From Arthrobacter sp. StoSoilA2 (GTDB lineage Bacteria > Actinomycetota > Actinomycetes > Actinomycetales > Micrococcaceae): 64,000 bases of DNA. The notes under the pieces are model-generated. The model worked only from the letters and a program-made list of their open reading frames with translations. It made no database searches and was not told the origin of the DNA. Of this stretch, positions 42,597-54,576 are shown piece after piece. The position numbers were made by a program, and so were the translations under genes. The number at the start of each line of letters is the position of its first letter. Position 1 is the stretch's first letter. The stretch covers positions 2,542,001-2,606,000 of the forward strand of contig NZ_AP024643.1 in the NCBI RefSeq assembly GCF_019977195.1, in the 5' to 3' direction.

Positions 42597-43979
42597 CTAC
42601 CGCCAGCGCAGGGCGGAGGAGCCGTACGTGACAGGAGGTTCTTGATAACCAACGGGAACACCATCCACCGTGATGGGTGGGCCGACGTACCGGAGACGGC
42701 CGTAGGGGCTGTCCATCTCGTGGAAATCGGGCTCTGGCAGCTCGACTTCAGTTGCCGTGCCCGTCGAAAGGAGAAGTAACTCTTCCGCTGTCCGGGCCAG
42801 CGAAAGCCGGGCCGCTCCGCCACGTCCCGTACCCAGCCGCTGGGCAAGCAAAGCGAACACTGCCGCCGCAAGGCCATAACCCGTGGCGTGATCCAGTGCC
42901 TGCACCGGTAGCGCCCCAGGCCTCCACCCGCCGTCGCCGGACTGGCCGTATCGATCAGCTATCCCGCATGCTGCCTGCACGAGGCTGTCAAAACCTCGTC
43001 GCGCCTGCCAGGGACCGCCGTGGCCCCATGCGTCCAAGGCAACTACGACGAGGTCGGCGCGGCGCCGCACCAGCGCGTCGGGGGTCAATCCAAAACGATC
43101 CAGCCCGCCGCCGCGATACCCCACCACCACAACGTCTGCCGTCTCCAGGAGGCCCATTACCGCAGCCAGATCTTCGGGATTCCGGAAGTCTGCTTCGGCG
43201 CTGTGTTTGTCAAAGCCGGAGTCAATGAAGGCGTCCGTCAGCTCCGGAAGCTGGGGAGGGTCTATCCGGAGGACGTCCGCGCCCAAGGCTCCAAGGAGCC
43301 GGGTTGCCACGGGGCCGGCAATGACCCGGGTCAGGTCAAGGACTTTGAGACCTGCCAAAGGACGTTCCGGTTCCGCGGCAGGAACCCACGACGACGGGCG
43401 GCTTGCTTCAGCGGATTGTCCCGGTTGATCGAAAGTGATCCACGGCCCCTCACTGGCCGCTTCAAACATAGGGGCGGCTACCCACTCTTCCCTGGTACGG
43501 ACAGCGGCCGCTACGCCGTCGTTTCCCGCAATAAGGTGTTCGGCTTCCAAAGCCGTCATTGCCAGAAGTGCGCGGTCCACGTCGGCAGGTTCGCTGGCCG
43601 AGACCGCTTCCATGAGCCGGGCCGCGTGGTGTGGATAGTTTGCGTGGAGGCGGATCCAGCCATCAGCGGTTTTTTGAAAACCGGACAAGGGAGCGAACCC
43701 TTCAGCTTTCCGGCCACCTATGCGCAGGTGCCCCAGGGAATCGAACGCGGCCGCAGTGGGCCCCGCTGCGACAGAATACCGGCGCGTCGTTCCCATCAAG
43801 GCATTCAGGGCCGTAGCTGCAGCCCGCACCGCGCCCAAAGCCAGCCCTTCCACGTCCAGTGCAGGAACGCCATTTGCGCAGGGCCACCATCGTCGCGATC
43901 CGGTCCAGGGAGCCGCAGGTTGTGCGCTCATTACCTCCAGCGCCCGCAAGCTGCTGCCGAGATCGGGGACGGATTCCAT
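42597..43979 (-). CDS. CaiB/BaiF-type (class III) CoA transferase
   Basis: 460 residues. The N-terminal third is a divergent class III segment. The canonical family start GLKVLDLTRVIAGPVATRLLGALGADVLRID appears only from about residue 205, then VVVGYRGGGLDRFGL, GFDSLVQAACGIA and ALPVQALDHATGYGLAA (expected catalytic Asp). The order suggests the two halves of the usual fold are rearranged or the N-terminal part is an added subdomain. SD AAGGAAG precedes the ATG. No partner genes indicate the acyl-CoA used. Confidence 0.82.
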   Translation of the reverse strand: MESVPDLGSSLRALEVMSAQPAAPWTGSRRWWPCANGVPALDVEGLALGAVRAAATALNALMGTTRRYSVAAGPTAAAFDSLGHLRIGGRKAEGFAPLSGFQKTADGWIRLHANYPHHAARLMEAVSASEPADVDRALLAMTALEAEHLIAGNDGVAAAVRTREEWVAAPMFEAASEGPWITFDQPGQSAEASRPSSWVPAAEPERPLAGLKVLDLTRVIAGPVATRLLGALGADVLRIDPPQLPELTDAFIDSGFDKHSAEADFRNPEDLAAVMGLLETADVVVVGYRGGGLDRFGLTPDALVRRRADLVVVALDAWGHGGPWQARRGFDSLVQAACGIADRYGQSGDGGWRPGALPVQALDHATGYGLAAAVFALLAQRLGTGRGGAARLSLARTAEELLLLSTGTATEVELPEPDFHEMDSPYGRLRYVGPPITVDGVPVGYQEPPVTYGSSALRWR

Positions 43980-44024
43980 GGGACTTCCTTAAGCCGGTTG
44001 AGCTGGACCTGGGAGCCTGTTGGC

Positions 44025-46559
44025 TTAGAGCCGGTTGACGTTCGTCACGCGAACCACGGCTGTGCCCGTCTCATCGGAAGCCGCGAGATCCACATCGGCG
44101 GAGATGCCCCAGTCGTGGTTTCCGGCAGGGTCATCGAAGATCTGGCGGACCCGCCACGTGCCGGGTTCTTCGGTGATGATGAGCAATCCGGGTCCGCGGG
44201 CATCAGGTCCCGTGCCGATGTCATCGTGTTCATCGAAGTAGTCGTCCAGAACCTCTTCCCAGCGCTCGGCGTCCCAGCCGGCGTCGGCGTCCAGCTCACC
44301 CAGGGCAGCAGAGTCTTCGTCCGCAAACAGCTCCACCCTGCGGAACATTTCGTTCCGGACCATGACCCGGAAAGCCCTGATGTTCGTGGTCAATAGCGGC
44401 GGCGGAGGTGGGGGAGCGTCATGCGGTGTTGGCATCAGCCCTGAGGTGAGCTCCTCCCACTCGTCAAGGAGGCTGGAGTCCACTTGCCGGACAAGTTCAC
44501 CCAGCCAGGCGATGAGGTCTTCGAGGTCCTCGCGCAGCAAGTCCTGGGGCACAGTCTGCCTGAGTGCACGGAATCCATCCGCCAAGTAGCGCAGGACGAT
44601 GCCTTCGGAGCGGGCCAGGCCGTAGAACTGCACGAACTCTCCGAAGTTCATGGCACGTTCATACATGTCGCGGATAATTGACTTGGGCGCCAGCTCGAAG
44701 TCGCCCACCCATGGGGCAGCCTTTCGGTACACCTCGAAGGCTTCGCCAAGAATCTCCGCCAAGGGCATCGGGTACGTGACTTCATCGAGCATGGCCATCC
44801 GCTGCTCATATTCGATGCCATCGGCCTTCATGGCAGCAACCGCCTCGCCACGGGCCTTCTTCTGCTGAGCAGAGAGAATCTGGCGCGGCTTCTCCAACGT
44901 GGCCTCGATAACCGAAACAACGTCCAGCGCATACGACGGCGACTCTGGATCCAGCAGTTCCAGCGCGGCAAGCGCAAACGGTGAAAGCGGTTGATTGAGG
45001 GCAAAGTTGGCCTGCAAGTGGACCGTCAAGCGGACAGAACGGCCTTCGGATTGTTGTTCATTTTCCGGAATGCGTTCAACCACACCCGCGGCCAGCAGTT
45101 CACGGTAGATGCCCAGCGCTTTCTTCATGAGTTTCAACTGCGCCGGGCGGTTCTCGTGGTTTTCACTGAGCAAGCGCCGGGTTGCCTGGAACGGATCTCC
45201 TGGGCGTTCCATGAGGTTGAGGAGCATCGCGTGGGTGACCGTAAAGCTGGAACCCAAAGGCTCCGGAACCGACTCCACCAGCCGTTTGAACGTTGATTCA
45301 CCCCAGGAAACGAAACCTTCCGGTGGCTTCTTCTTGACCACTTGGCGAAGCTTCTTCTGGTCGTCGCCGAACTTTGCCGTGGCCTTTGCCATGGCCTTGG
45401 CATTCTCCACTACGTGATCCGGTGCCTGGACCACCACGGTGCCGGCGGTGTCATACCCTGCGCGACCCGCGCGGCCGGCAATCTGGTGGAACTCGCGTGA
45501 GTTGAGCACCCGGGTGCGCACGCCGTCGTATTTGCTCAACGCCGTCAACAGAACCGTGCGGATGGGAACGTTGATGCCCACGCCCAGCGTGTCGGTCCCG
45601 CAGATAACCTTCAGGAGCCCGGCTTGTGCGAGTTGCTCCACCAGGCGGCGGTACTTGGGCAGCATGCCGGCGTGATGGACGCCGATGCCATGGCGGACCA
45701 GCCGGTTGAGTGTCTTTCCGAAGCCCGCGGCGAACCGGAAGCCTGCGATGAGCTCTGCGATGCGGTCCTTTTCCTCCCGGCTGCACATGTTGATGCTCAT
45801 CAGGTTCTGGGCACGCTCGATCGCTTCTGCCTGGCTGAAGTGCACAACGTAGACCGGGACCTGCTTGGTGGAGAGCAGTTCTTCCAGGGTCTCGTGGACC
45901 GGAGTGAGGTGGTAGTAGTAATGCAGTGGAATCGGACGCTCGGCAGAGCTAACGGTAGTGGTGGGCCGCCCGGTGAGTTCAGTGAGGCCGGCTTCGAAAC
46001 GGCTGACGTCGCCCAGCGTCGCGGACATGAGCAGGAACTGGGCCTGCGGCAGTTCAAGCAGGGGAACCTGCCAGGCCCATCCGCGCTGGGGATCGGAGTA
46101 GAAGTGGAATTCATCCATGATCACGGTGCCAAGTTCCGCGGAAGCTCCCTCGCGGAGGGCAATATTGGCCAGGATCTCAGCGGTGCAGCAAATTATCGGC
46201 GCATCCTGGTTTACGCCGGAGTCACCCGTAATCATGCCAACGTTTTCGGCACCGAAGATGTCGCAGAGAGCGAAGAACTTCTCCGAGACCAAAGCCTTGA
46301 TGGGAGCAGTGTAGTAGCTGCGCTGGCCACGGGCCATGGCCTCGAAGTGGGCTGCAATGGCGACCAGCGATTTACCCGACCCGGTGGGTGTAGCCAGGAT
46401 GACGTTGGCTCCGGAGGCGAGCTCCATGATGGCTTCGTCCTGGGCAGCGTACAACTGCAAGCCGCGGCCTTCTGTCCACTCAACGAACCGTGTATAGATC
46501 TCGTCCGGACCCAACGGGTTGGAGGGGGTGGAACCAGGGAGCTGCTCAAGAAGTTTCAT
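44025..46559 (-). CDS. Ski2-like DEAD/DEAH RNA helicase with DUF3516 region
   Basis: 844 residues. Helicase core: ATPTGSGKS (motif I), a DEFH box (IMDEFHFYSD), LMSATL (motif III), GTDTLGVGINVP (motif V) and FHQIAGRAGRAGYD (motif VI). A long C-terminal region (from about residue 430) is of the type found in actinobacterial DUF3516 helicases, ending with a small beta domain. These proteins are proposed to unwind RNA; their substrates are poorly known. TAAGCT (complement of 46568-46573) ends 8 bases before the ATG. Divergent from the methyltransferase gene. Confidence 0.88.
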   Translation of the reverse strand: MKLLEQLPGSTPSNPLGPDEIYTRFVEWTEGRGLQLYAAQDEAIMELASGANVILATPTGSGKSLVAIAAHFEAMARGQRSYYTAPIKALVSEKFFALCDIFGAENVGMITGDSGVNQDAPIICCTAEILANIALREGASAELGTVIMDEFHFYSDPQRGWAWQVPLLELPQAQFLLMSATLGDVSRFEAGLTELTGRPTTTVSSAERPIPLHYYYHLTPVHETLEELLSTKQVPVYVVHFSQAEAIERAQNLMSINMCSREEKDRIAELIAGFRFAAGFGKTLNRLVRHGIGVHHAGMLPKYRRLVEQLAQAGLLKVICGTDTLGVGINVPIRTVLLTALSKYDGVRTRVLNSREFHQIAGRAGRAGYDTAGTVVVQAPDHVVENAKAMAKATAKFGDDQKKLRQVVKKKPPEGFVSWGESTFKRLVESVPEPLGSSFTVTHAMLLNLMERPGDPFQATRRLLSENHENRPAQLKLMKKALGIYRELLAAGVVERIPENEQQSEGRSVRLTVHLQANFALNQPLSPFALAALELLDPESPSYALDVVSVIEATLEKPRQILSAQQKKARGEAVAAMKADGIEYEQRMAMLDEVTYPMPLAEILGEAFEVYRKAAPWVGDFELAPKSIIRDMYERAMNFGEFVQFYGLARSEGIVLRYLADGFRALRQTVPQDLLREDLEDLIAWLGELVRQVDSSLLDEWEELTSGLMPTPHDAPPPPPPLLTTNIRAFRVMVRNEMFRRVELFADEDSAALGELDADAGWDAERWEEVLDDYFDEHDDIGTGPDARGPGLLIITEEPGTWRVRQIFDDPAGNHDWGISADVDLAASDETGTAVVRVTNVNRL

Positions 46560-46629
46560 TGGTTTCCAGCTTAGTCCCCGGACGGTTTAGGCTCGCCCCA
46601 GCACTGTTGCCCAACGCCAGGAGGCTTAT

Positions 46630-47409
46630 ATGAGGTGGGATCCGTCCAAGTATGTGGAGTTCGGCAATCACAGGGACAGGCCGTTCCATGACTTGGTGGC
46701 CAGGATCCAGGCTGAATCGCCGCGGAAAGTGGTGGATCTTGGATGCGGCCCCGGCAACCTCACAGCCACACTGGCTGTCCGCTGGCCCGATGCGCGCGTG
46801 GTCGGCCTCGATTCCTCCGGCGACATGCTTGCGAAGGCAGATGGAGAGGCCCGGAAATTCGCCAACCTGGAATTCGAGCAGTCAGATATTGCTGGTTGGC
46901 AGCCTGACCAGGAGACCGACGTCGTAGTAACCAACGCCGCACTCCAGTGGGTTCCCGGGCACCAGGCCATGCTCGGTCACTGGCTGCGTGCACTTAAACC
47001 AGGCGCCTGGTTCGCGCTCCAGGTCCCGGGGAACTTCACATCCCCTTCGCACACTCTGATGAGGGAGCTTGCCGCGTCACCCAAATGGTCCTCCCGCCTT
47101 GGCGGCGTCCTTCGGCATGATGGCGTTGTGGGCAGTCCTGCGGACTACCTGGGTCTTATGCTCGACGCCGGCTGCGCAGCTGACGCCTGGGAAACCACCT
47201 ACCAGCAGCTGTTGCCGGGCAAGGACCCCGTCCTTGAGTGGGTGCGCGGCACAGGACTGCGGCCTGTACTGGCAGCGCTGTCTCCTGCAGATGCCGCCGA
47301 ATTCGAGCAGGAATACTCCGCTTTGCTGCGCGAGGCATATCCGCCTACGGGCCACGGGACGGTGTTCCCGTTCCGTCGTATCTTCGCGGTGGCCCGGAAA
47401 GACAAATGA
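46630..47409 (+). CDS. tam: Trans-aconitate 2-methyltransferase
   Basis: 259-residue class I SAM-dependent methyltransferase. It begins RWDPSKYVEFGNHRDRPFHDL, a signature of Tam, with motif I VVDLGCGPGNLT, VVGLDSSGDML and DVVVTNAALQWVPGH. Tam methylates trans-aconitate, an inhibitor of aconitase formed by isomerisation of cis-aconitate. AGGAGG (46618-46623) gives a strong ribosome site with 6-base spacing. Confidence 0.9.
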   Translation: MRWDPSKYVEFGNHRDRPFHDLVARIQAESPRKVVDLGCGPGNLTATLAVRWPDARVVGLDSSGDMLAKADGEARKFANLEFEQSDIAGWQPDQETDVVVTNAALQWVPGHQAMLGHWLRALKPGAWFALQVPGNFTSPSHTLMRELAASPKWSSRLGGVLRHDGVVGSPADYLGLMLDAGCAADAWETTYQQLLPGKDPVLEWVRGTGLRPVLAALSPADAAEFEQEYSALLREAYPPTGHGTVFPFRRIFAVARKDK

Positions 47410-47498
47410 GCCGGCAGGACGTGTTGCCGGACGTAGCAATTAAGTTTCCTGCCGCCCTTGGCTTGTACCCTTTCCGCGTCGCTGGTCTAATTCTCGGC

Positions 47499-47570
47499 AT
47501 GGACCATGGACGCTTCATTGAGCAGCAAACGCCCGGATGGCTACCGGTACCCGGCCGGTTTTCGCGATGA
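47499..47570 (+). CDS. Possible 23-residue upstream peptide coupled to the GntR gene
   Basis: ATG 47499 opens MDHGRFIEQQTPGWLPVPGR..., 23 codons ending with TGA at 47568-47570. That stop overlaps the GntR ATG as ATGA. The arrangement is that of translational coupling or a leader peptide. There is no other support, and the frame also continues upstream without a stop inside tam's antisense-free region, so this may be chance. Confidence 0.25.
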   Translation: MDHGRFIEQQTPGWLPVPGRFSR

Positions 47571-47947
47571 CTGCCATGGACGGCTTCCCCGGGAACTGGC
47601 GGCCCAACACCAGCAGCGGAGTTGCCCTTTTTGAGCAGCTGAGGCTGCGCATCATCGAACTCGCAGACTCCGGCGTCCTCGCAGTTGGAGCGAAGCTCCC
47701 GCCGGTGCGCAACCTGGCGGGTGTGTTGGATGTAGCCCCACATACAGTGGCCCGCGCCTACAAGGAACTGGAGGCTGCCGGCGTCGTCGCCACGAGGGGA
47801 CGCAACGGCACCATCGTGTGTGCACGGGATGACCGCTGGGGCGCGCTTGCGGAAGTTGCCGCCCAGTATGCTGCTGCGGCAAAGGCCCAAGGAGCCTCAT
47901 TCGCGGAGGCTGTACAGCTTCTTGCGGCCGCATATGACGCTGATTGA
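47567..47947 (+). CDS. Small GntR-family (YtrA-like) regulator
   Basis: 126 residues from ATG 47567 (47537 and 47576 are alternatives). The winged helix is typical: VALFEQLRLRIIELADSGVLAVG, KLPPVRNLAGVLDVAPHTVARAYKELEAAG and TRGRNGTIV. A short helical tail of about 45 residues takes the place of an effector domain, as in the YtrA subfamily. Such regulators usually control a neighbouring ABC transporter, but none is adjacent here. Confidence 0.83.
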   Translation: MTAMDGFPGNWRPNTSSGVALFEQLRLRIIELADSGVLAVGAKLPPVRNLAGVLDVAPHTVARAYKELEAAGVVATRGRNGTIVCARDDRWGALAEVAAQYAAAAKAQGASFAEAVQLLAAAYDAD

Positions 47948-47948
47948 T

Positions 47949-47960
47949 ACCGATCGGTAG
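47949..47960. promoter_or_regulatory. Perfect 12-bp palindrome TACCGATCGGTA
   Basis: TACCGATCGGTA lies just past the GntR-family stop and 53 bases upstream of uvrA. It might be an operator for the GntR protein or a minor regulator site; only symmetry supports it. Confidence 0.35.
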
Positions 47961-47983
47961 CATGTGAGGCACGACATGGAAAT

Positions 47984-47999
47984 TCGAAGAAGTTTTCGA
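47984..47999. promoter_or_regulatory. LexA/SOS-type box upstream of uvrA
   Basis: TCGAAGAAGTTTTCGA matches the actinobacterial LexA consensus TCGAAC-N4-GTTCGA at 10 of 12 fixed positions, the two mismatches being symmetric. It abuts the presumed uvrA -10 box TAGCAT (48001-48006), so bound LexA would block polymerase. Confidence 0.65.
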
Positions 48000-48012
48000 T
48001 TAGCATTGGTAG

Positions 48013-50940
<2,928 letters not shown>

Positions 50941-51000
50941 CAGCCCGGATCGCCTTCCTGGACGCCTAAAGAATATCCTCAGCGGGGCAGAAGTATTCCG

Positions 51001-51033
51001 GTAGCGGCATGCGAGTTTCAGGCATGCCGCTAC
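51001..51033 (+). terminator. Hairpin between uvrA and the HAD gene
   Basis: GTAGCGGCATGC (51001-51012) and GCATGCCGCTAC (51022-51033) form a perfect 12-bp stem with a 9-base loop. It is probably the uvrA terminator (no U-run), placed 18 bases before the GTG of the HAD gene. Confidence 0.6.
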
Positions 51034-51051
51034 TCGTGAGAAACTAACCCG

Positions 51052-51768
51052 GTGACTCAAACAACGGTGCCCGTAATTTTCGATCTGGACGGCACCCTTG
51101 TCGATCCAGCCGGCGGTATCACAGGAGGAATATCCGCGGCCCTGCGCGAAATGGACCTCCCGGTCCCGGAACAGGCCGTGCTGAACGCCATGGTTGGCCC
51201 CAAGCTCAGCGATGCACTCCTGCATCTGGCGAATGTTCCGACCGAATTGGTCGATGAAACCATTTCCCGTTACCGGCGGCATTACAGGGAAACCGGTATT
51301 GGCCAGAGCAAGTTGTATCCGGGAATATTCGACCTCCTTGAATTCTTTGCCGAAACGGGGCGGGCCGTCGCCGTTGCAACCCAGAAGCCTCAAGGTATTG
51401 CCCGGATTGTCCTTGAGCATCACGGTATTGCGGATTTCTTTGTCTCCATTAGGGGAGCTTCCGACGACGAATCGCTGGCAGCCAATTCCGCGTCCGGAAA
51501 GATCGGGATTGTTGGCGCGGCCTTGGCTGATCTCCACTCCCAGCCTGCTGTGATGGTGGGGGACCGGCACCAGGACGTTGCCGGAGCAATGGCCAATGGC
51601 CTTGACTGCATTGGTGTTGGCTGGGGTTTCGCTTCGGACGGCGAACTGGAGGAAGCCGGTGCGGTTGCCGTGGTCGGCAGCACCCTTGAGTTGCGAACCA
51701 AAATTGAAGAACTTGACGCTGTCCGCGCGGCGGCCCTGAGCGAGGTACAAAACGATGGCAGTCTTTGA
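51052..51768 (+). CDS. HAD hydrolase (phosphoglycolate phosphatase-like)
   Basis: 238-residue HAD phosphatase of the Gph type. Motif I is VIFDLDGTLVDPAGG, a helical cap follows with YRRHYRETGIGQSKLYPG, motif II is in VAVATQKP, motif III includes Lys, and motif IV is MVGDRHQDVAGAMANG. Likely substrates are small phosphate esters such as phosphoglycolate, a by-product of DNA 3'-end repair. The start is GTG 51052. It overlaps the acyltransferase gene by 14 bases. Confidence 0.85.
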   Translation: MTQTTVPVIFDLDGTLVDPAGGITGGISAALREMDLPVPEQAVLNAMVGPKLSDALLHLANVPTELVDETISRYRRHYRETGIGQSKLYPGIFDLLEFFAETGRAVAVATQKPQGIARIVLEHHGIADFFVSIRGASDDESLAANSASGKIGIVGAALADLHSQPAVMVGDRHQDVAGAMANGLDCIGVGWGFASDGELEEAGAVAVVGSTLELRTKIEELDAVRAAALSEVQNDGSL

Positions 51769-52423
51769 TGCGATCCGCTGGACAACGCGTGGACTGATCT
51801 CCACCACGTGCCGGCCCACGGTCATTGGACTGGAGAACGTGCCAACAGAAGGCCCCTTCATCGTGGCGCCAAACCATCTCTCTTTCCTGGACAGCGTGAT
51901 TGTCCAGGCGCTCATGCCCCGTCCAGTAGCGTTCTTCGCCAAGGCGGAGTATTTCACCACCAAAGGCGTTAAGGGCGCGGTGATGAAGTCCTTCTTCGAA
52001 GCCGTCGGTTCCATCCCGGTGGAACGCGGTGAACAGGCTGCCAGCGTGCAGGCCCTGAAGACCCTTCTGGACATCCTGGAGTCCGGCAAGGGCATTGGAA
52101 TTTACCCGGAGGGCACCCGCTCCCGTGACGGCATCCTTTATCGCGGCCGGACCGGCGTCGGTTGGTTGGCGCTCACCACGGGCGCACCTGTAATTCCCGT
52201 GGGCCTGATAGGCACGGAGAAACTGCAGCCAGCGGACAAGAACGCCGTCCGCCCCCAGCACTTCACCATGAAGGTTGGCGAGCCGCTCTACTTCGACAAG
52301 ACGGGCCCGGACCATTCCCTTCCAGCACGACGCCAGGTGACGGACAAGATCATGGATGCCATAGCTGCCCTCAGCGGACAGGAACGGTCCTCAAGCTACA
52401 ACCAAAGCAAGTCGGTGGACTGA
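51755..52423 (+). CDS. 1-acyl-glycerol-3-phosphate acyltransferase-like protein
   Basis: 222-residue PlsC-family acyltransferase acting at the inner membrane face in phospholipid synthesis. The catalytic block NHLSFLD (NHxxxxD) lies near residue 40, the glycerophosphate-binding EGTRSRDG near 120, and VPVGLIG-type strand VIPVGLIGTEKL follows. The ATG at 51755 overlaps the HAD stop by 14 bases, implying coupled translation. Confidence 0.88.
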   Translation: MAVFDAIRWTTRGLISTTCRPTVIGLENVPTEGPFIVAPNHLSFLDSVIVQALMPRPVAFFAKAEYFTTKGVKGAVMKSFFEAVGSIPVERGEQAASVQALKTLLDILESGKGIGIYPEGTRSRDGILYRGRTGVGWLALTTGAPVIPVGLIGTEKLQPADKNAVRPQHFTMKVGEPLYFDKTGPDHSLPARRQVTDKIMDAIAALSGQERSSSYNQSKSVD

Positions 52424-52467
52424 GCGGGCTGGCGTAGGCTGCCGATCCTGTTCACTAGACTGGAATC

Positions 52468-54489
52468 GTGGCAAATCCAGCAAGTTACCGGCCCCAAACG
52501 GGTGAAATTCCCACCACCCCGGGCGTCTACCGTTTCCGCGACCCCCACGGCCGGGTTATCTACGTGGGGAAGGCCAAGAACCTCCGTTCCAGGCTGAATT
52601 CCTACTTTGCAAACCCGTCCGGGCTTCTACCCAAGACGCATGCCATGGTCCATGCCGCGAGCAGCGTGGAGTGGACGGTTGTGGGTAGCGAGTTGGAGTC
52701 GCTACAGCTGGAGTACACCTGGATCAAGGAATTCAAGCCGCGTTTCAACGTGGTCTTCCGGGACGACAAGACGTATCCCTACCTGGCCGTCACCATGGGG
52801 GAGAAGTACCCCAGGGTGCAGGTCATGCGCGGCGAACGCAAGAAGGGCACCAGGTATTTTGGCCCCTATACCGCGGGTGCTATCCGGGAAACCATGGACA
52901 CACTCCTTCGCGTGTTCCCGGTCCGCAGCTGCAGCGCGGGCGTTTTCAAGCGCGCACAAGCCAGTGGGCGCCCTTGCCTTCTTGGCTACATCGACAAATG
53001 CGCAGCACCCTGTGTTGGCCGCGTGACGCCGGAGGAGCACCGTGAACTTGCGGAGGACTTCTGCGCCTTCATGGGCGGGGAAGCCAAGCGCTTCATCAAC
53101 CGGCTGGAAAAGGATATGGCGGCCGCCGTCGCGGAACTCGACTATGAGCGCGCCGCACGGCTCAGGGACGACATCATCGCTTTGCGCAAGGTCTTCGAAC
53201 GCAACGCCGTAGTCCTCGCCGAGGATACGGACGCCGACGTCTTCGCACTGCATGAAGACGAGCTCGAGGCGTCCGTGCAGGTGTTCCACGTCCGCGGCGG
53301 CCGGGTCCGTGGACAGCGTGGCTGGGTGGTGGAGAAAGTCGAAGACGCCACGACGCCGGAACTCATCGAGCACCTGCTGCAACAGGTTTACGGGGAAGAC
53401 AGCGAGGTCCAGGGCCGCATTCCCCGGGAAGTACTCGTTCCGGAGAATCCGAGCAACCACGCCGAGCTGAGTGAATGGCTGGGCGGGCTCCGCGGAGCAA
53501 AAGTGGATATCCGCGTGCCCCAGCGAGGTGACAAGGCTGCGCTCATGTCAACGGTCCGCGAGAACGCCGAGCAGGCGCTGAAGCTGCACAAGACGCGCCG
53601 CGCCGGGGACATCACCGTCCGTTCGCTGGCCCTTCAGGAGCTTCAGGAGGCCCTTGAGCTTCCGGTTCCGCTGCTTCGCATCGAATGCTTCGATATCTCG
53701 CACGTCCAAGGAACCAACGTGGTCGCATCCATGGTGGTCGTGGAAGACGGCCTGCCCAAGAAGTCCGATTACCGTAAGTTCTCCATCACGGGAGCGGCGG
53801 CAACCGATGACACCGCCGCCATGCACGATGTCTTGACGCGCCGTTTCCGCCACTACCTCACCGACAAGGCCGCCCAGGTTCCCGTCTCCGGTGAAATCAT
53901 CAACCCAACCCGTGCGGGCACCGCCGCGGCTGCCCCTGGAACTGAAGCGCCGCCGTCGGACCCCACCATGCCGGCCCCCAAAGCCAAGTTCGCGTACCCG
54001 CCCAACCTGGTGGTGGTGGACGGCGGGCAGCCGCAGGTCAACGCTGCAGCCCGCGCATTGGCCGGGTTGGGCATCGACGACGTCTACGTGGTGGGCCTGG
54101 CAAAGCGCCTTGAAGAGGTCTGGCTCCCCGACAGCGACTTCCCGGTGATCCTTCCGCGGACTTCGCAGGGCCTGTACCTGCTCCAGCGCATCCGCGATGA
54201 AGCCCACCGCTTCGCCATTACGTACCACCGGCAAAAGCGCGGCAAGGCCATGACAGTGTCTGCCCTGGACGGCGTTCCGGGCCTGGGAGAAGCCAAACGC
54301 AAGGCCTTGGTGGCACATTTTGGGTCCCTCAAGAAGATCAGGGCGGCCAGTGTGGAGGAACTGACCTCCGCCAAGGGCATCGGTCCGGCGTTAGCTGCTG
54401 CAGTCGTGCAGCATCTGGGTTCCAGCGAAGACGCAGGTGAAACCGCTCCTGCCGTGAACATGACCACCGGCGAAATCCTCGAATCTTAG
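52468..54489 (+). CDS. uvrC: Excinuclease ABC subunit C
   Basis: 673-residue dual nuclease that makes both incisions in nucleotide excision repair. The N-terminal GIY-YIG domain (GVYRFRDPHGRVIYVGKAKNL), a UVR motif (LEKDMAAAVAELDYERAARLRD), the RNase H-like second nuclease domain (ECFDISHVQGTN, NLVVVDGGQPQVNAA) and a C-terminal helix-hairpin-helix pair (DGVPGLGEAKRKALVAHFG) are all intact. A Pro/Ala-rich insert near residues 485-510 splits the RNase H-like domain. TAGACT (52456-52461) ends 6 bases before the GTG. Confidence 0.97.
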   Translation: MANPASYRPQTGEIPTTPGVYRFRDPHGRVIYVGKAKNLRSRLNSYFANPSGLLPKTHAMVHAASSVEWTVVGSELESLQLEYTWIKEFKPRFNVVFRDDKTYPYLAVTMGEKYPRVQVMRGERKKGTRYFGPYTAGAIRETMDTLLRVFPVRSCSAGVFKRAQASGRPCLLGYIDKCAAPCVGRVTPEEHRELAEDFCAFMGGEAKRFINRLEKDMAAAVAELDYERAARLRDDIIALRKVFERNAVVLAEDTDADVFALHEDELEASVQVFHVRGGRVRGQRGWVVEKVEDATTPELIEHLLQQVYGEDSEVQGRIPREVLVPENPSNHAELSEWLGGLRGAKVDIRVPQRGDKAALMSTVRENAEQALKLHKTRRAGDITVRSLALQELQEALELPVPLLRIECFDISHVQGTNVVASMVVVEDGLPKKSDYRKFSITGAAATDDTAAMHDVLTRRFRHYLTDKAAQVPVSGEIINPTRAGTAAAAPGTEAPPSDPTMPAPKAKFAYPPNLVVVDGGQPQVNAAARALAGLGIDDVYVVGLAKRLEEVWLPDSDFPVILPRTSQGLYLLQRIRDEAHRFAITYHRQKRGKAMTVSALDGVPGLGEAKRKALVAHFGSLKKIRAASVEELTSAKGIGPALAAAVVQHLGSSEDAGETAPAVNMTTGEILES

Positions 54490-54503
54490 CTAGGGTAAGA
54501 ACT

Positions 54504-54537
54504 TGACCGGTGGCCGCAACTGCGATGCCACCGGTCA
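54504..54537 (+). terminator. Hairpin between uvrC and rapZ
   Basis: TGACCGGTGGC (54504-54514) and GCCACCGGTCA (54527-54537) form an 11-bp perfect stem with a 12-base loop in the 87-base gap. It may end part of the uvrC transcript or act as a processing site; no U-run follows. Confidence 0.55.
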
Positions 54538-54576
54538 GGCCGTAACAACCACTTGTCGAGGAAACGGGGACCACTG

